64,000 nt of DNA from Thalassospira sp. ER-Se-21-Dark (GCF_017922435.1 NZ_VDEZ01000001.1:310001-374000), one strand, 5' to 3'; counted from the stretch's first letter, positions 17,632-26,958 are shown. Numbers and translations: made by a program. The notes: generated from the sequence alone by a model not told the origin.

Positions 17632-18684
17632 ATGTCGCAAAAGAAACATTACGGTGGCAAAAATCGCCCGACGATGATGGATGTTGCCTCGATGGCGGGC
17701 GTATCGCAGGCAACAGTCTCACTGGTCCTGAACGGGAGCCCGGCCAAACTGACTGAATCCACACGTCAGCGCGTGATCGATTCTGCGAACAAACTTGGCT
17801 ATCAGCTTGTTCGCCGTGAAAACCAGGTTGCGCCAAGCAACAAGTCACGATCCGTCATAATCTTTATCGCAGATGAAATCAGCACCGATCCCTGGATGGC
17901 ACTGGCCTTTGAAGGGGCGCACAACAAGGCCCTGGAATACGGGATCAATGTTTGCCTCGCGGTCAGCCACGGCAACGCGAACATCGAAGCCAGCATCGTC
18001 AATCAACTGGCAGACTCGAACGTCATTGGGATCATTTACGGTACAATTCTTACCCGACTGGTGGAATTGCCACCGATCCTGTCAAAGAAGCCCACTGTCC
18101 TTGTTAATTGCTACGACAGCACCCGCACCCTTCCGTCTGTTTTGCCAGGTGACCTGCTGGGGGGACGGGCGGCAACTGAACGTCTGATACAAGCCGGTCG
18201 CAAACGTATTGCGATCATTAACGGGCAAAAAGGTGTCGACGCCTCGCGCGACCGCCTCAAGGGATACCGTCAGGCACTTTCGAGCAACGATATACCGTTT
18301 GATCCGGCACTTGTGCGTCCAGGCAACTGGGAGCCCTCAACCGGTTATTCGATGACCCATGAGCTTATGGCACTCGATAATCCGCCAGACGCGATTTTCT
18401 GTGCCAATGACCTGATGGCGCTTGGTTGTTTTGACGCGCTGCGTGAACTGGGGAAAAGCATCCCGGACGATGTGGCTGTGATCGGCTTTGACGACCGCGA
18501 AATCGCCCAGCACACACACCCTGCCCTCACGACGCTTATTCTACCGCACTACGAAATGGGCGAAATCAGTGCCGAACTACTGATCGACAGCGTTGGTGGC
18601 CTTCTGGCAACACCAAACCAGATCAAGGTCGAATGCCTTATGGTAGAACGCGATTCTGTCGAGAAGTCCGGAGAAAAGGCGTAA
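17632..18684 (+). CDS. LacI-family transcriptional regulator
   Basis: The 350-residue protein starts with a 14-residue tail, then the LacI helix-turn-helix TMMDVASMAGVSQATVSLVLNG (14-35) and hinge TRQRVIDSANKLGYQ. A periplasmic-binding-like effector domain fills about 75-340 and ends with the usual VIGFDDREIAQHTHPALTTL. It is divergent from the epimerase-transporter-dehydrogenase cluster and is its likely repressor. The inducer would be the transported sugar or a product. No residue in the sequence fixes the ligand. Confidence 0.88.
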   Translation: MSQKKHYGGKNRPTMMDVASMAGVSQATVSLVLNGSPAKLTESTRQRVIDSANKLGYQLVRRENQVAPSNKSRSVIIFIADEISTDPWMALAFEGAHNKALEYGINVCLAVSHGNANIEASIVNQLADSNVIGIIYGTILTRLVELPPILSKKPTVLVNCYDSTRTLPSVLPGDLLGGRAATERLIQAGRKRIAIINGQKGVDASRDRLKGYRQALSSNDIPFDPALVRPGNWEPSTGYSMTHELMALDNPPDAIFCANDLMALGCFDALRELGKSIPDDVAVIGFDDREIAQHTHPALTTLILPHYEMGEISAELLIDSVGGLLATPNQIKVECLMVERDSVEKSGEKA

Positions 18685-18705
18685 TTCCCCCGAACAAACA
18701 GCAGT

Positions 18706-18779
18706 GCCGACGCATGTATGCGTCGGGCTCAGGCAGAATAATTTCTCGGAAAAATTGTCAGGTACCATATAAGCTGACA
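18706..18779. repeat. Dispersed repeat copy B
   Basis: This copy begins GCCGACGCATGTATGCGTC, then GGGCTCAGGC, and continues to TGTCAGGTACCATATAAG with the closing TGACA at 18775-18779. The first part is nearly identical to copy C (27943). It sits between converging genes at the right edge of the LacI cluster. Confidence 0.6.
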
Positions 18780-18974
18780 ACTCATCACATCCTAAGCCAA
18801 CGTCAAAAAACTGACCCAAACTGACGGATAGCATTTGTTACGCAGCACACTAATCTTTTCTGCTGTGACAAACATTAAAGGTGCCCCGGAGCAAAAGGGC
18901 GGCTTCTGCCCCGGGGGATAACCAGACAACTCAAAAGAGCAATCTGGTCGGTGGGAGACGAAGTCACAGGAGAT
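18780..18974. other. Convergent intergenic region with a GC-rich hairpin
   Basis: No gene is visible. CCCCGG (18884-18889) and CCGGGG (18911-18916) could pair around a 21-base loop and may end transcripts from either side, but no T-run follows, so it is not listed as a terminator. Confidence 0.35.
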
Positions 18975-19946
18975 CTATCGCTTTATGCGATTGATCGGTT
19001 CTTTCCCCTGACCAATCAGATTGATGTTTTCAGCCATTGTTTGTGTGCGCCGATCAATCGTGCCATGCGTCCAGCCAGACATGTGGGGCGTCATCGTGAC
19101 GTTGCTCAATTCCTGGAATGGTAAGCGCGAGGGGAATGTCTCCGCATCTGGTGCCGTTGGATATTGGTACCATGTGTCAATGAACGCATGTTCGATCAGG
19201 CCGTCTTTAAGCGCCTTAAACAGAGCCTCTTCATCGACCACGCCACCGCGGCCGACATTCATGAAAACCGCATTCTGCTTCATGTTGGCAAACGCCTGAC
19301 CGTCAATAATTCCGGTCGTATTTTCCGCCAGCGGCAGTGTATTCACGACAACATCCACGTTCGCCAGCATTTCCTTGAAATTGTCAATTTCATAGAAAGC
19401 ATCAATCTGGCTTTGGTCTTCCGGCATGGAACGGTTGGCGACTTGAACCCCCATACCAAAGGCTTTGGCGCGCTGGGCGATCGCTTTGCCGATGTGCCCG
19501 TACCCAAGAATACCGATTGTGGTACTCCCAAGCTCGGTTCTCATGCCAGATGGCCCGCCAGCCCAGTATTTCCAGTCCCCTTTGCGCAACCGCGCGTCGG
19601 CATCGGCAAGCGGGACATGACGTGACAACAGCGCACACATGGCGTATTCCGCGATCGCAATTTCATGCCCAAAGCAATTGCAAAGATAGGCTACAACCGG
19701 CAGCTCCGGAACATGGATGCCATCGTAACCAGCCCCCGGCACTTGATACAGTTTCAGGTTGCGTGGCGTCGGAAAAGTTTCGTCGAACTTGATACCAATG
19801 ATGACATCTGCACTGGCATAGTCTTGCCGATCAGCATTACTGTCCAGATGATCGGGCAACAGGACAAGCTCATGGGGCTCTTCAAGCAATTCGGCAAAAC
19901 CGGGATAAAAAGTCGAGGCATTTGCCCCATGGAACACGACCTTCAC
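18975..19946 (-). CDS. D-isomer-specific 2-hydroxyacid dehydrogenase (2-ketoaldonate reductase-like)
   Basis: The 323-residue protein has the family NAD-binding motif GILGYGHIGKAIA near 143-155 and the catalytic triad: Arg in VGRGGVVDE near 236, Glu in the following helix and His in TPHMSGWTHG near 288. The start is the GTG at 19946, because GGGAGG lies 5 nt before it; upstream ATGs lack a ribosome site. Enzymes of this kind include GhrB, which reduces 2-keto-gluconate and 2-keto-L-gulonate. With the idonate/gluconate genes to the right, a ketoaldonate reductase role is attractive but inferred. A motif shared with the TRAP promoter lies 47 bp before the start. Confidence 0.78.
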   Translation of the reverse strand: MKVVFHGANASTFYPGFAELLEEPHELVLLPDHLDSNADRQDYASADVIIGIKFDETFPTPRNLKLYQVPGAGYDGIHVPELPVVAYLCNCFGHEIAIAEYAMCALLSRHVPLADADARLRKGDWKYWAGGPSGMRTELGSTTIGILGYGHIGKAIAQRAKAFGMGVQVANRSMPEDQSQIDAFYEIDNFKEMLANVDVVVNTLPLAENTTGIIDGQAFANMKQNAVFMNVGRGGVVDEEALFKALKDGLIEHAFIDTWYQYPTAPDAETFPSRLPFQELSNVTMTPHMSGWTHGTIDRRTQTMAENINLIGQGKEPINRIKR

Positions 19947-19992
19947 GAAATCCTCCCACATATGGTTATTGTTTTTGCACTTTGATATTTTC

Positions 19993-20004
19993 TGATATTT
20001 CACA
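19993..20004. promoter_or_regulatory. GntR-type operator candidate upstream of the hydroxyacid dehydrogenase gene
   Basis: TGATATTTCACA here is the reverse complement of TGTGAAATATCA, nearly the same as the perfect palindrome at 20945-20958. The two sites flank the GntR gene and precede the two outward operons. Confidence 0.5.
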
Positions 20005-20054
20005 AAATTTCAACAGGAAAACTGTAAAATCACAACGGAGGTCAAACCTCTAAA

Positions 20055-20816
20055 TCAAAATGGATCGAAGTCCTGGGTCACGTCAAAAATGCTCGGTGCG
20101 ATACTGCTTTCAAGCACGGGAAACATCGCATCCACAAAATCAATCAGCTTGTCCGACGCAACCAATGCCTCGTCCTTTTTCCCCTCCACAACCGCATTCA
20201 GCACATCCAGATGGCTGTCGATGGTCACGTCAAGGGACACCCCATCATCCGTCTGCGTATGATAAATCCATCCCAGACGGCGGAAAATCGTGTGCAAAGG
20301 TCGCAGCGTATATTCAAGAAACGGCTCGCCGCAGGCTGCCAGCATCATTTGATCAATCCGGCGATCAAATTCGTTGAACTCGACAATCGTCATCTTGTCG
20401 CGATGCTTTGACAAAAGACCGATCAGATGGCGCATCTGACTTCTGTGCGATGTACTGGCACGCGCGCTCGCCAGGGACACAACAAACCTTTCCATATCGC
20501 GACGCAGCCGCAGCAGCAAATGGGTGCGCGTCAGATCAATCGGCGCAATCTGGATGCCCTGGCGGGGCTGAATGATCATCAGCGTATCCGCGGCCAAGCG
20601 TGTTACCGCCTGATGGACTGGCGTGCGACTGATGCCGGTTGCAGTTTGCAAATCCTGTATGCGCAGATAACTGCCAGGCTTCAACTCACACGTAACAATA
20701 AGCTCTTCAAGCTTGTTATAGGCTACCTCGTTCAGGTTTCTTCCACTGCCGGAGACTGCTTTACCCGGTTCGGAAGGAATACCCGAAATGACCTTATCTT
20801 TCTGTTTTGACGCCAT
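20055..20816 (-). CDS. GntR/FadR-family transcriptional regulator (FCD domain)
   Basis: The 253-residue protein has an N-terminal tail of 28 residues, a winged helix-turn-helix at about 29-95 (AYNKLEELIVTCELKPGSYL...ISRTPVHQAVTRL) and an all-helical FCD effector domain from about 100. FCD regulators usually respond to organic or sugar acids. The gene lies between the 2-hydroxyacid dehydrogenase (downstream, same strand) and the TRAP operon (divergent), and both neighbours carry the same TGTGAAATATCA-like motif, so it probably controls both. The ribosome site before the ATG is weak. Confidence 0.85.
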   Translation of the reverse strand: MASKQKDKVISGIPSEPGKAVSGSGRNLNEVAYNKLEELIVTCELKPGSYLRIQDLQTATGISRTPVHQAVTRLAADTLMIIQPRQGIQIAPIDLTRTHLLLRLRRDMERFVVSLASARASTSHRSQMRHLIGLLSKHRDKMTIVEFNEFDRRIDQMMLAACGEPFLEYTLRPLHTIFRRLGWIYHTQTDDGVSLDVTIDSHLDVLNAVVEGKKDEALVASDKLIDFVDAMFPVLESSIAPSIFDVTQDFDPF

Positions 20817-20987
20817 TCTTTGTCTCTGTAATTTTATAAAAAGTCACAATATATTTGTTTTTATTCAATATCATATACACATTTTCCCACACACGAGAAA
20901 GCAAAACTATTGAAGTTATCGCGCATTGCATGTTACTGATGTTTCGTGAAATATCACGACATGTCACATAAGGGAGGAACCAACGAC
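20817..20987. promoter_or_regulatory. Control region between gntR and the TRAP operon
   Basis: The stretch is AT-rich, in contrast to its neighbours, and contains the perfect palindrome CGTGA-AATA-TCACG at 20945-20958, about 30 bp before dctP. The palindrome matches the site at 19993 and is the best operator candidate for the GntR protein. Confidence 0.55.
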
Positions 20988-22013
20988 ATGAAAAAACTAA
21001 CAAGAACACTGACCGCCTTGGCCACCACCGGCTTTCTGGCCTTCACGGCATCACAGGCACTCGCGTCCGCCCCGAACCCACTGCAATTCCAGACACACCA
21101 CAACGCCTCCTCGCTGCAGGGCAAAGCGTTGCTGCGATTTGCTGACCTTGTAAAAGAATATTCCGATGGCACGGTGCAGGTCGAAATGCACACCAGCTCG
21201 TCGGTAGTCAACTCGAACGAGGCCTTCGAAGCATCCAGCATGGGCATCATCGATGGTGACGCAACGGGTGCTGGCTATATCACTGGCAAGAACCCGGCTT
21301 TCCAGTTCTATGGCGACATCATGGGCGGATATAGCACCCCGGAACAGCTTCTTGGTTGGTACGAGGATGGCGGCCTTGATCTTGCCAACGAGCTTTATCA
21401 CAAATTCAACATGCATCTCGTCGGGGTGTTCATCGCAACCCCGGAATCGCTGAGTTCAACCACGCCGCTGGCGGGTATTGAAGACCTCAAGGGTTGGAAA
21501 TTCCGTTCGCCCCCTGGCATGGAGTCTGAAATTTTCCAGAAACTTGGTGCAGGCCCGGTTGTCATGCCGTTTGGCGAAGTATTTACCGCCATGTCGACGG
21601 GCACTGTTTCCGGCGCAGATGCATCCACGCTTGCTGTGAACAAGAAACTTGGCCTGTATGATATCGCAAAATATGCGACCTATCCTGGCTTCCATTCCAT
21701 GCCGATCGAACATATCGCCATTAACCTGGAAAAATGGAACGCGTTGAACGAGTCACAGCAAACGGCCATGGAAAACGCGATTGCAACCGTTGCCCCGGAA
21801 GTCATTGCCGAATCAACCAAGCTTGACAAAGAAGCTGCCAAAGAGCTGACCGAGGCTGGCATCACCTTGGAAGATTGGAGCGACGCAGACCGCCAGGCAT
21901 TCCGCAAAGCAGCCCAGGAGGTTTGGGCCGACTGGGCAACGCGCAGCCCAGAAGCCAAAGCGGCTTATGACGCACATATCGCGTATATGAAGAAAAACGG
22001 CATCCTCGACTAA
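20988..22013 (+). CDS. dctP: TRAP transporter substrate-binding protein
   Basis: The 341-residue DctP-family protein has a Sec signal peptide, MKKLTRTLTALATTGFLAFTASQALA. The ATG at 20988 is preceded by AGGGAGG; an earlier GTG-start frame would put residues before the signal. The family pattern is clear: HHNASSLQGKALLRFADLVKEYSDG, then KGWKFRSPPG near 170 with the conserved Arg that holds a carboxylate, and MPFGEVFTAMSTG near 195. A carboxylate ligand is therefore expected. The neighbouring dehydratase, idonate and gluconate enzymes suggest an aldonate. A strong hairpin follows the gene before dctQ. Confidence 0.88.
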   Translation: MKKLTRTLTALATTGFLAFTASQALASAPNPLQFQTHHNASSLQGKALLRFADLVKEYSDGTVQVEMHTSSSVVNSNEAFEASSMGIIDGDATGAGYITGKNPAFQFYGDIMGGYSTPEQLLGWYEDGGLDLANELYHKFNMHLVGVFIATPESLSSTTPLAGIEDLKGWKFRSPPGMESEIFQKLGAGPVVMPFGEVFTAMSTGTVSGADASTLAVNKKLGLYDIAKYATYPGFHSMPIEHIAINLEKWNALNESQQTAMENAIATVAPEVIAESTKLDKEAAKELTEAGITLEDWSDADRQAFRKAAQEVWADWATRSPEAKAAYDAHIAYMKKNGILD

Positions 22014-22035
22014 CCAGCAAGTCCATCATTTTGAT

Positions 22036-22064
22036 CCTCGGGGGATATCCCCCGAGGGCTTTTC
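22036..22064 (+). terminator. Attenuating terminator between dctP and dctQ
   Basis: A fully palindromic hairpin with 11-bp arms (CCTCGGGGGAT and its complement, 22036-22057) is followed by GCTTTTCT. It would end most messages after the binding-protein gene and let a fraction reach the membrane subunits. Confidence 0.7.
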
Positions 22065-22076
22065 TGGAGGTCCGCG

Positions 22077-22604
22077 ATGCAGGCAACCCCGAAACGCGTG
22101 CGCAGCTTTCAATTCATCGTCGCACTATTTTCCCTACTTCTATTGATTATTGTCGGGGTGACTTTTTACGAAGTCATCGCTCGCTACATTTTCAAAACTC
22201 CGACAATCTGGGCCAATGAACTGGCTTTGTGGCTATCGGCAATCCTGTTTCTGGCCGCTGGTCTCTATGCCATGCAAAGAGACCAGCATCTCAGAATTAC
22301 AGTCCTTTATGACGCGTGCCCCGCATGGCTTCAGCGCATATTCGATCTCATCACGCTGGCTTGCTGCCTGACATTTTGCCTTGGCATTGCGTGGTTCGGT
22401 GCGCCCAGTTCGTGGCAATCTCTGATGAATTGGGAACCGTTTGGTACCGCATGGAACCCGCCGATCCCGGCAACGGTGAAGCCCCTTATTGTTCTGACAA
22501 CCGGATTGATGGCGCTTTACGCGATCATCAACTGCGTCAAAAGATTCCTTGGCACTCCAGCCGACACCGCAGAATCAGTCACGGAGGACAACCGTGTCGA
22601 TTGA
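22077..22604 (+). CDS. dctQ: TRAP transporter small permease
   Basis: The 175-residue protein has four hydrophobic segments (about 13-37, 46-65, 90-110 and 135-160), and the family pattern FYEVIARYIFKTPTIWANELALWL is clear near 28-50. It is the small membrane subunit that helps join binding protein and large permease. GGAGG precedes the ATG. The last 11 bases overlap the start of dctM. Confidence 0.88.
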   Translation: MQATPKRVRSFQFIVALFSLLLLIIVGVTFYEVIARYIFKTPTIWANELALWLSAILFLAAGLYAMQRDQHLRITVLYDACPAWLQRIFDLITLACCLTFCLGIAWFGAPSSWQSLMNWEPFGTAWNPPIPATVKPLIVLTTGLMALYAIINCVKRFLGTPADTAESVTEDNRVD

Positions 22605-23898
22605 ACTTATATCAATTATCCTCGTCGGCGGTGTATTTGCCCTAATGGCGCTGGGTGTTCCGCTCGCTTTTGCAGCGGGCTCGCTGGCCATTCTTGTCAG
22701 CTATCTGAAATTTGGCCCGGCGGTTATAGCACTTGCACATAAAACAGTTTACGGACTTGCGACCGAATACTCACTGCTGTCTGTGCCGCTTTTCATTCTG
22801 ATGGCAACATTGCTTGAACGGTCCCGGCTCGCCCAGGATCTTTATGATGCCCTGTTCAAGATTTTCGGGAATTTAAAGGGCGGCGTTGCGACCGTGACCC
22901 TGATCATTTCCGTTTTCATGGCCGCGATCAGTGGCATCATTGGCGGCGAAATCGTTCTGCTGGGTCTGATTGCCCTGCCACAGATGATGCGCCTGCAATA
23001 TGATCGGAAACTTTCTATCGGGATCATCTGCGCCGGCGGGTCACTGGGCACCATGGTCCCGCCGTCAATTGTCCTGATTATTTATGGACTGACCGCTGAC
23101 GTCTCGGTTCAAAAACTCTTCTTGGCATCCTTCGTACCGGGCTTCGCACTTGCCTTTGCATACTTTGCCTATATCTACATCCGCTGCACACTCAACCCGG
23201 CGCTGACCCCAAAAGCACCGGAAAGAACCGAACCGTTTACAAAACAGGACTTTTTGCGCGGCATCCTGCCGTTACTTGTCCTGATCGGTATCGTATTCGG
23301 CTGCATTTACGGTGGGGTAACGTCAATTACCGAAGCCGCGGGCATTGCAGTCGGCATGTCCATTCTGATCATTGCCCTGCGCTCTGAACTGAACATCACA
23401 ATGCTATGGCAGGCCCTGACACGTACTCTGCAATCCTGCGGGATTATCCTTTGGGTCACGTTTGGGGCGGCATCACTGATTGCCATTTACAACCTGTCAG
23501 GTGGACAGCGCTTTGTCACTGGCATGATCACCGGTCTGGATATTGCGCCTGTTGTTACAATCATGCTGATGATGGCGATCTTCATCGTCCTCGGGTTGTT
23601 TATGGACTGGATTGGCATCCTGCTTTTGACCATTCCGATCTTTGTGCCAATCGTCACCCAGCTCGGCTATGACCCGGTTTGGTTCGGGGTTCTTTTCTCG
23701 CTGACCATGCAGGTGGCTTTCCTGTCACCGCCATTTGGCCCGGCCGCTTTCTACCTCAAAAGCGTCGCCCCGCCGGAAATCACCGTTCAGACGATTTTCG
23801 CATCTCTTTGGCCTTTCATGCTCATTCAGATCGCCTTCCTGGCGTTGATGCTGACATTCCCGTCCATCGCGCTATGGCTCCCGGAAATACTCAATTAA
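22594..23898 (+). CDS. dctM: TRAP transporter large permease
   Basis: The 434-residue DctM-family protein has about 11-12 hydrophobic segments. The GTG at 22594 is chosen as start because GGAGG lies 5 nt before it inside the end of dctQ, and the first membrane segment (ELISIILVGGVFALMALGVPLAFA) starts right after. Family marks are GSLGTMVPPSIVLIIYG near 150 and the FMDWIGILLLTIPIFVPI stretch near 330. It imports the acid bound by DctP, driven by a sodium or proton gradient. Confidence 0.9.
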   Translation: MSIELISIILVGGVFALMALGVPLAFAAGSLAILVSYLKFGPAVIALAHKTVYGLATEYSLLSVPLFILMATLLERSRLAQDLYDALFKIFGNLKGGVATVTLIISVFMAAISGIIGGEIVLLGLIALPQMMRLQYDRKLSIGIICAGGSLGTMVPPSIVLIIYGLTADVSVQKLFLASFVPGFALAFAYFAYIYIRCTLNPALTPKAPERTEPFTKQDFLRGILPLLVLIGIVFGCIYGGVTSITEAAGIAVGMSILIIALRSELNITMLWQALTRTLQSCGIILWVTFGAASLIAIYNLSGGQRFVTGMITGLDIAPVVTIMLMMAIFIVLGLFMDWIGILLLTIPIFVPIVTQLGYDPVWFGVLFSLTMQVAFLSPPFGPAAFYLKSVAPPEITVQTIFASLWPFMLIQIAFLALMLTFPSIALWLPEILN

Positions 23899-23917
23899 TC
23901 TGAATTCGGATAAGAAA

Positions 23918-25117
23918 ATGAAGATCACAGCTATCAAAACCTACCGCGTGGACGAATTTGCCAATGTGCTTTGGGTCCATGTCGAAACAGACGCCGGGAT
24001 CACTGGCCTTGGCGAAACCTTCTATGGTGCAGGTGCGGTCGAAGCCCACATTCACGAAACGCTGGCCGGGCGCCTGATCGGGCAGCCCCCCCTTCATATC
24101 GAAGCCCTGCACAAGGAAATGGTCAACTTGCCGATGGCACAATCATCGACGGGGGCGGAATATCGTGCCGCCTCTGCCATTGATATTGCGCTTTGGGACA
24201 TCTTTGGCAAAGTATGCGAACAGCCTGTCCACCAAATGCTGGGTGGTTTGTGCTGGGATAAAATCCGGGTTTACAACACCTGTGCTGGATATCGCTATGT
24301 CCGCACCAACAACATCAAGCCTGTCTCTAACTGGAACCTCGGTGAGCCGGAAGGCCCCTATGAGGATCTCGACGGTTTCATGAACCGCCCGGCCCAACTG
24401 GCCGAAAATCTTCTGGAATCCGGCATCACGGCAATGAAGATCTGGCCGTTTGACCCGATGGCTGCCGAAACACGTGGGCAGTACATCACAGCCGAACAGA
24501 TGAAAAAGGCGATCCATCCTTTCGAAGAAATCCGCAAGGCTGTTGGCGACAAGATGGAAATCATGGTCGAGTTCCATTCTCAATGGAACCTGCCGACCGC
24601 CAAAAAAATTGCCCGCGAACTCGAACAGTTCAGCCCGACCTGGTACGAAGACCCGATCCGGATGAACTCACCGCAGGCCTTGGCAGAATTTGCTTCATCT
24701 ACCGATGTCTGGACCTGTGCCAGTGAAACACTGGGCTCACGCTGGCCCTACAAGGATATGCTTGATCGTGATGCAACCCATGTTGTCATGGTTGACCTGT
24801 GCTGGACCGGCGGCCTTACCGAAGGCAAAAAAATCGCCGCTCTTGCGGAAACATGGCACCGCCCGTTTGCCCCGCATGACTGCATCGGTCCGGTTGGTTT
24901 TGCGGCCGCAATTCACATGTCGTTTAGCCAACCCAACACCCTTATTCAGGAAAGCGTCCGCGCCTTCTATAAGGGCTGGTATAACGAACTGGTGACCGCC
25001 GTTCCGAAAATCGAAAACGGCTACGTCTATCCGATGGCGGGCCCCGGCCTTGGTGTCGAACTGCTGAAATCCTTCTTTGATCGCAGCGACCTGACCGTCC
25101 GTGAAAGCAAAGCCTGA
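23918..25117 (+). CDS. Enolase-superfamily acid-sugar dehydratase (gluconate/mannonate/galactonate dehydratase-like)
   Basis: The 399-residue mandelate-racemase/muconate-lactonising-enzyme family protein has a full active site. Probable Mg ligands are E218, E244 and E270, with catalytic-base candidates H220 (in VEFHSQW) and H320 (in APHDCIGP). The ExH pair plus distal His is the layout of galactonate-type aldonate dehydratases; the usual KxK is replaced by K174-I-W. Such enzymes turn aldonates into 2-keto-3-deoxy acids. KDG kinase lies in the same operon, so the product should be 2-keto-3-deoxygluconate and the substrate a C6 aldonate such as D-gluconate. The exact epimer cannot be read from sequence. 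Confidence 0.82.
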   Translation: MKITAIKTYRVDEFANVLWVHVETDAGITGLGETFYGAGAVEAHIHETLAGRLIGQPPLHIEALHKEMVNLPMAQSSTGAEYRAASAIDIALWDIFGKVCEQPVHQMLGGLCWDKIRVYNTCAGYRYVRTNNIKPVSNWNLGEPEGPYEDLDGFMNRPAQLAENLLESGITAMKIWPFDPMAAETRGQYITAEQMKKAIHPFEEIRKAVGDKMEIMVEFHSQWNLPTAKKIARELEQFSPTWYEDPIRMNSPQALAEFASSTDVWTCASETLGSRWPYKDMLDRDATHVVMVDLCWTGGLTEGKKIAALAETWHRPFAPHDCIGPVGFAAAIHMSFSQPNTLIQESVRAFYKGWYNELVTAVPKIENGYVYPMAGPGLGVELLKSFFDRSDLTVRESKA

Positions 25118-25141
25118 AAATAAAAGCCCGTTGGAGGAACC

Positions 25142-25909
25142 ATGTCTCTCGAACTTTTCTCGCTCGCCGGAAAAACGGCCCTCATAACCGGCTCTTCACG
25201 TGGACTAGGCCGCGCCTTTGCCGAAGGCTTGGCCGCAGCCGGTGCCACAGTGATCCTTAATGGCACCAATGCAGACAGACTTTCACAGGCACAAAAAGAA
25301 ATGTCGGCAAAGGGCATGAAGGTCGATACGTCTCTGTTTGACGTAACCGACGAAGCCGCAATCAAGGCTGCTTTTGACCGCTTGGACGCCGCAGGTGTGC
25401 AGGTCGACATCCTGATCAATAACGCTGGTATCCAGTTCCGCAAACCCATGCTGGAACTGGACACTGCCGACTGGCAGCGTGTGATTGATACCAACCTGAC
25501 ATCGGCCTTCATGATTGGCCGCGAAGCCGCCAAACGTATGGTCAAACGCGGTTACGGCAAAATCGTTAATATCGGATCCCTCACAAGCGAACTGGCACGC
25601 GCAACCGTCGCCCCCTACACCGTCGCCAAGGGTGGCATCAAAATGCTGACCAAGGCGATGGCGGCCGAATGGGCCGAACGAGGCCTTCAGGCGAATGCGA
25701 TTGGGCCGGGCTACATGCTGACCGACATGAACGAGGCGCTCACATCCAACCCGGAATTCGATGCATGGGTCAAGGGACGTACGCCAGCACGCCGCTGGGG
25801 CAAGCCCGAAGAACTTATCGGCACGGCGATTTATCTCTGCTCGGATGCGTCGAACTACGTAAACGGTCAGATCATCTATGCCGATGGCGGCATGATTTCT
25901 GTTCTTTAG
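25142..25909 (+). CDS. SDR oxidoreductase, probable gluconate 5-dehydrogenase
   Basis: The 255-residue classical SDR has the cofactor motif TGSSRGLGRA (16-25), NNAG near 95, catalytic Ser near 149 (IGSLTSE) and Y-x3-K in YTVAKGG. It closely follows the pattern of IdnO/Ga5DH, which interconverts 5-keto-D-gluconate and D-gluconate. The L-idonate 5-dehydrogenase-like gene follows directly, so the pair would convert L-idonate to D-gluconate by way of 5-ketogluconate. A strong TTGGAGGAACC ribosome site precedes the ATG. Confidence 0.82.
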   Translation: MSLELFSLAGKTALITGSSRGLGRAFAEGLAAAGATVILNGTNADRLSQAQKEMSAKGMKVDTSLFDVTDEAAIKAAFDRLDAAGVQVDILINNAGIQFRKPMLELDTADWQRVIDTNLTSAFMIGREAAKRMVKRGYGKIVNIGSLTSELARATVAPYTVAKGGIKMLTKAMAAEWAERGLQANAIGPGYMLTDMNEALTSNPEFDAWVKGRTPARRWGKPEELIGTAIYLCSDASNYVNGQIIYADGGMISVL

Positions 25910-25920
25910 GGTGATCTTAC

Positions 25921-26958
25921 ATGTACTCTGTTGTCATACACTCACCCCATGATCTGCGGGTGGACCCGATCGATCAGCCCGGTGCACCGCAACCGGGCAT
26001 GGTCACCGTCCAGATTGACAAGGGCGGCATATGCGGCTCGGACCTGCATTACTACCATAGCGGCGGTTTTGGGGCGGTTAAAATTCGCGAACCCATGACG
26101 TTAGGGCATGAAGTCGCTGGCAAGATCGTTGCTATTGGCCAAAACGTCACTGACCTCTCTGTAAATGACAAGGTCGCGGTCAATCCCTCCATGCCCTGCA
26201 ACGAATGCCAGTATTGCCGCGCAAATATGCGCAATCAATGCACGGACATGCGTTTCTTTGGCAGCGCAATGCGCTTTCCCCATCAACAGGGCCTGTTCCG
26301 CCAGCAGATCAACCTGCCGGCAGAACAGTTGGTCAAACTGTCCCCGGACATCAACATGGAACACGCCGCCTGCAGCGAACCGTTGGCCGTCTGCTTGCAT
26401 GCTGTGCATCAGGCCGGGGCGCTGTCGGGGAAAAAAGTCCTCGTTTCCGGCTGCGGCCCGATCGGTTGCCTGACCATTTTGGCCGCCGCCCATTCCGGAG
26501 CGCACTGGATTACCGCGACGGACCTGTCACAGGCGGCCTTGGATATCGCCCAACAGGCAGGTGCAAATAGCTGCATTGATGTCGCCCAGAATGCCGATGA
26601 CTTTAAAACGCTTGGCATGAACAAGGGCACTCAGGATGTTGTGTTTGAGTGCTCCGGCAGTCCGCAGGCACTTGCCAATGCCTTCGATGTAGTAAAACCA
26701 GGTGGCACGATCATCTCGGTCGGGCTTGGCGGCAACGGCGAACTCCCGCTCAGTCTCGCGGTCACCAAAGAAGTCGAAATGATCGGAAGCTTCCGCTTTG
26801 ATGCGGAATTTGCCCAGGCCGCAGAACTAATTGACCGCAAGGTGATTGATGTTTCGCCGATCATCAGTTCGGTGCTCCCCTTCCGGGACGCTAAAAAGGC
26901 CTTTGACCTTGCATCGGATCGCAGCCAATCCATGAAAGTGCAATTGGATTTCAGCTGA
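25921..26958 (+). CDS. idnD: Zinc-dependent L-idonate 5-dehydrogenase
   Basis: The 345-residue medium-chain zinc dehydrogenase has a catalytic Zn site: Cys in GGICGSDLHYYHSG, His-Glu in LGHEVAGKI and Glu in SEPLAV. The structural-Zn cysteines lie in PCNECQYCRANMRNQC. The NAD motif is SGCGPIGCL near 177. The N-terminal and Zn-site pattern is that of IdnD, which oxidises L-idonate to 5-keto-D-gluconate. Its TGA overlaps the ATG of the kinase gene by one base, so the two are coupled. Sorbitol or other polyol activity is possible, but the IdnO-like neighbour favours idonate. Confidence 0.82.
   Translation: MYSVVIHSPHDLRVDPIDQPGAPQPGMVTVQIDKGGICGSDLHYYHSGGFGAVKIREPMTLGHEVAGKIVAIGQNVTDLSVNDKVAVNPSMPCNECQYCRANMRNQCTDMRFFGSAMRFPHQQGLFRQQINLPAEQLVKLSPDINMEHAACSEPLAVCLHAVHQAGALSGKKVLVSGCGPIGCLTILAAAHSGAHWITATDLSQAALDIAQQAGANSCIDVAQNADDFKTLGMNKGTQDVVFECSGSPQALANAFDVVKPGGTIISVGLGGNGELPLSLAVTKEVEMIGSFRFDAEFAQAAELIDRKVIDVSPIISSVLPFRDAKKAFDLASDRSQSMKVQLDFS

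Noticed and set aside
18884-18916. GC-rich inverted repeat as a rho-independent terminator
   Set aside because: The stem is only 6 bp, the loop is 21 bases and no T-run follows.
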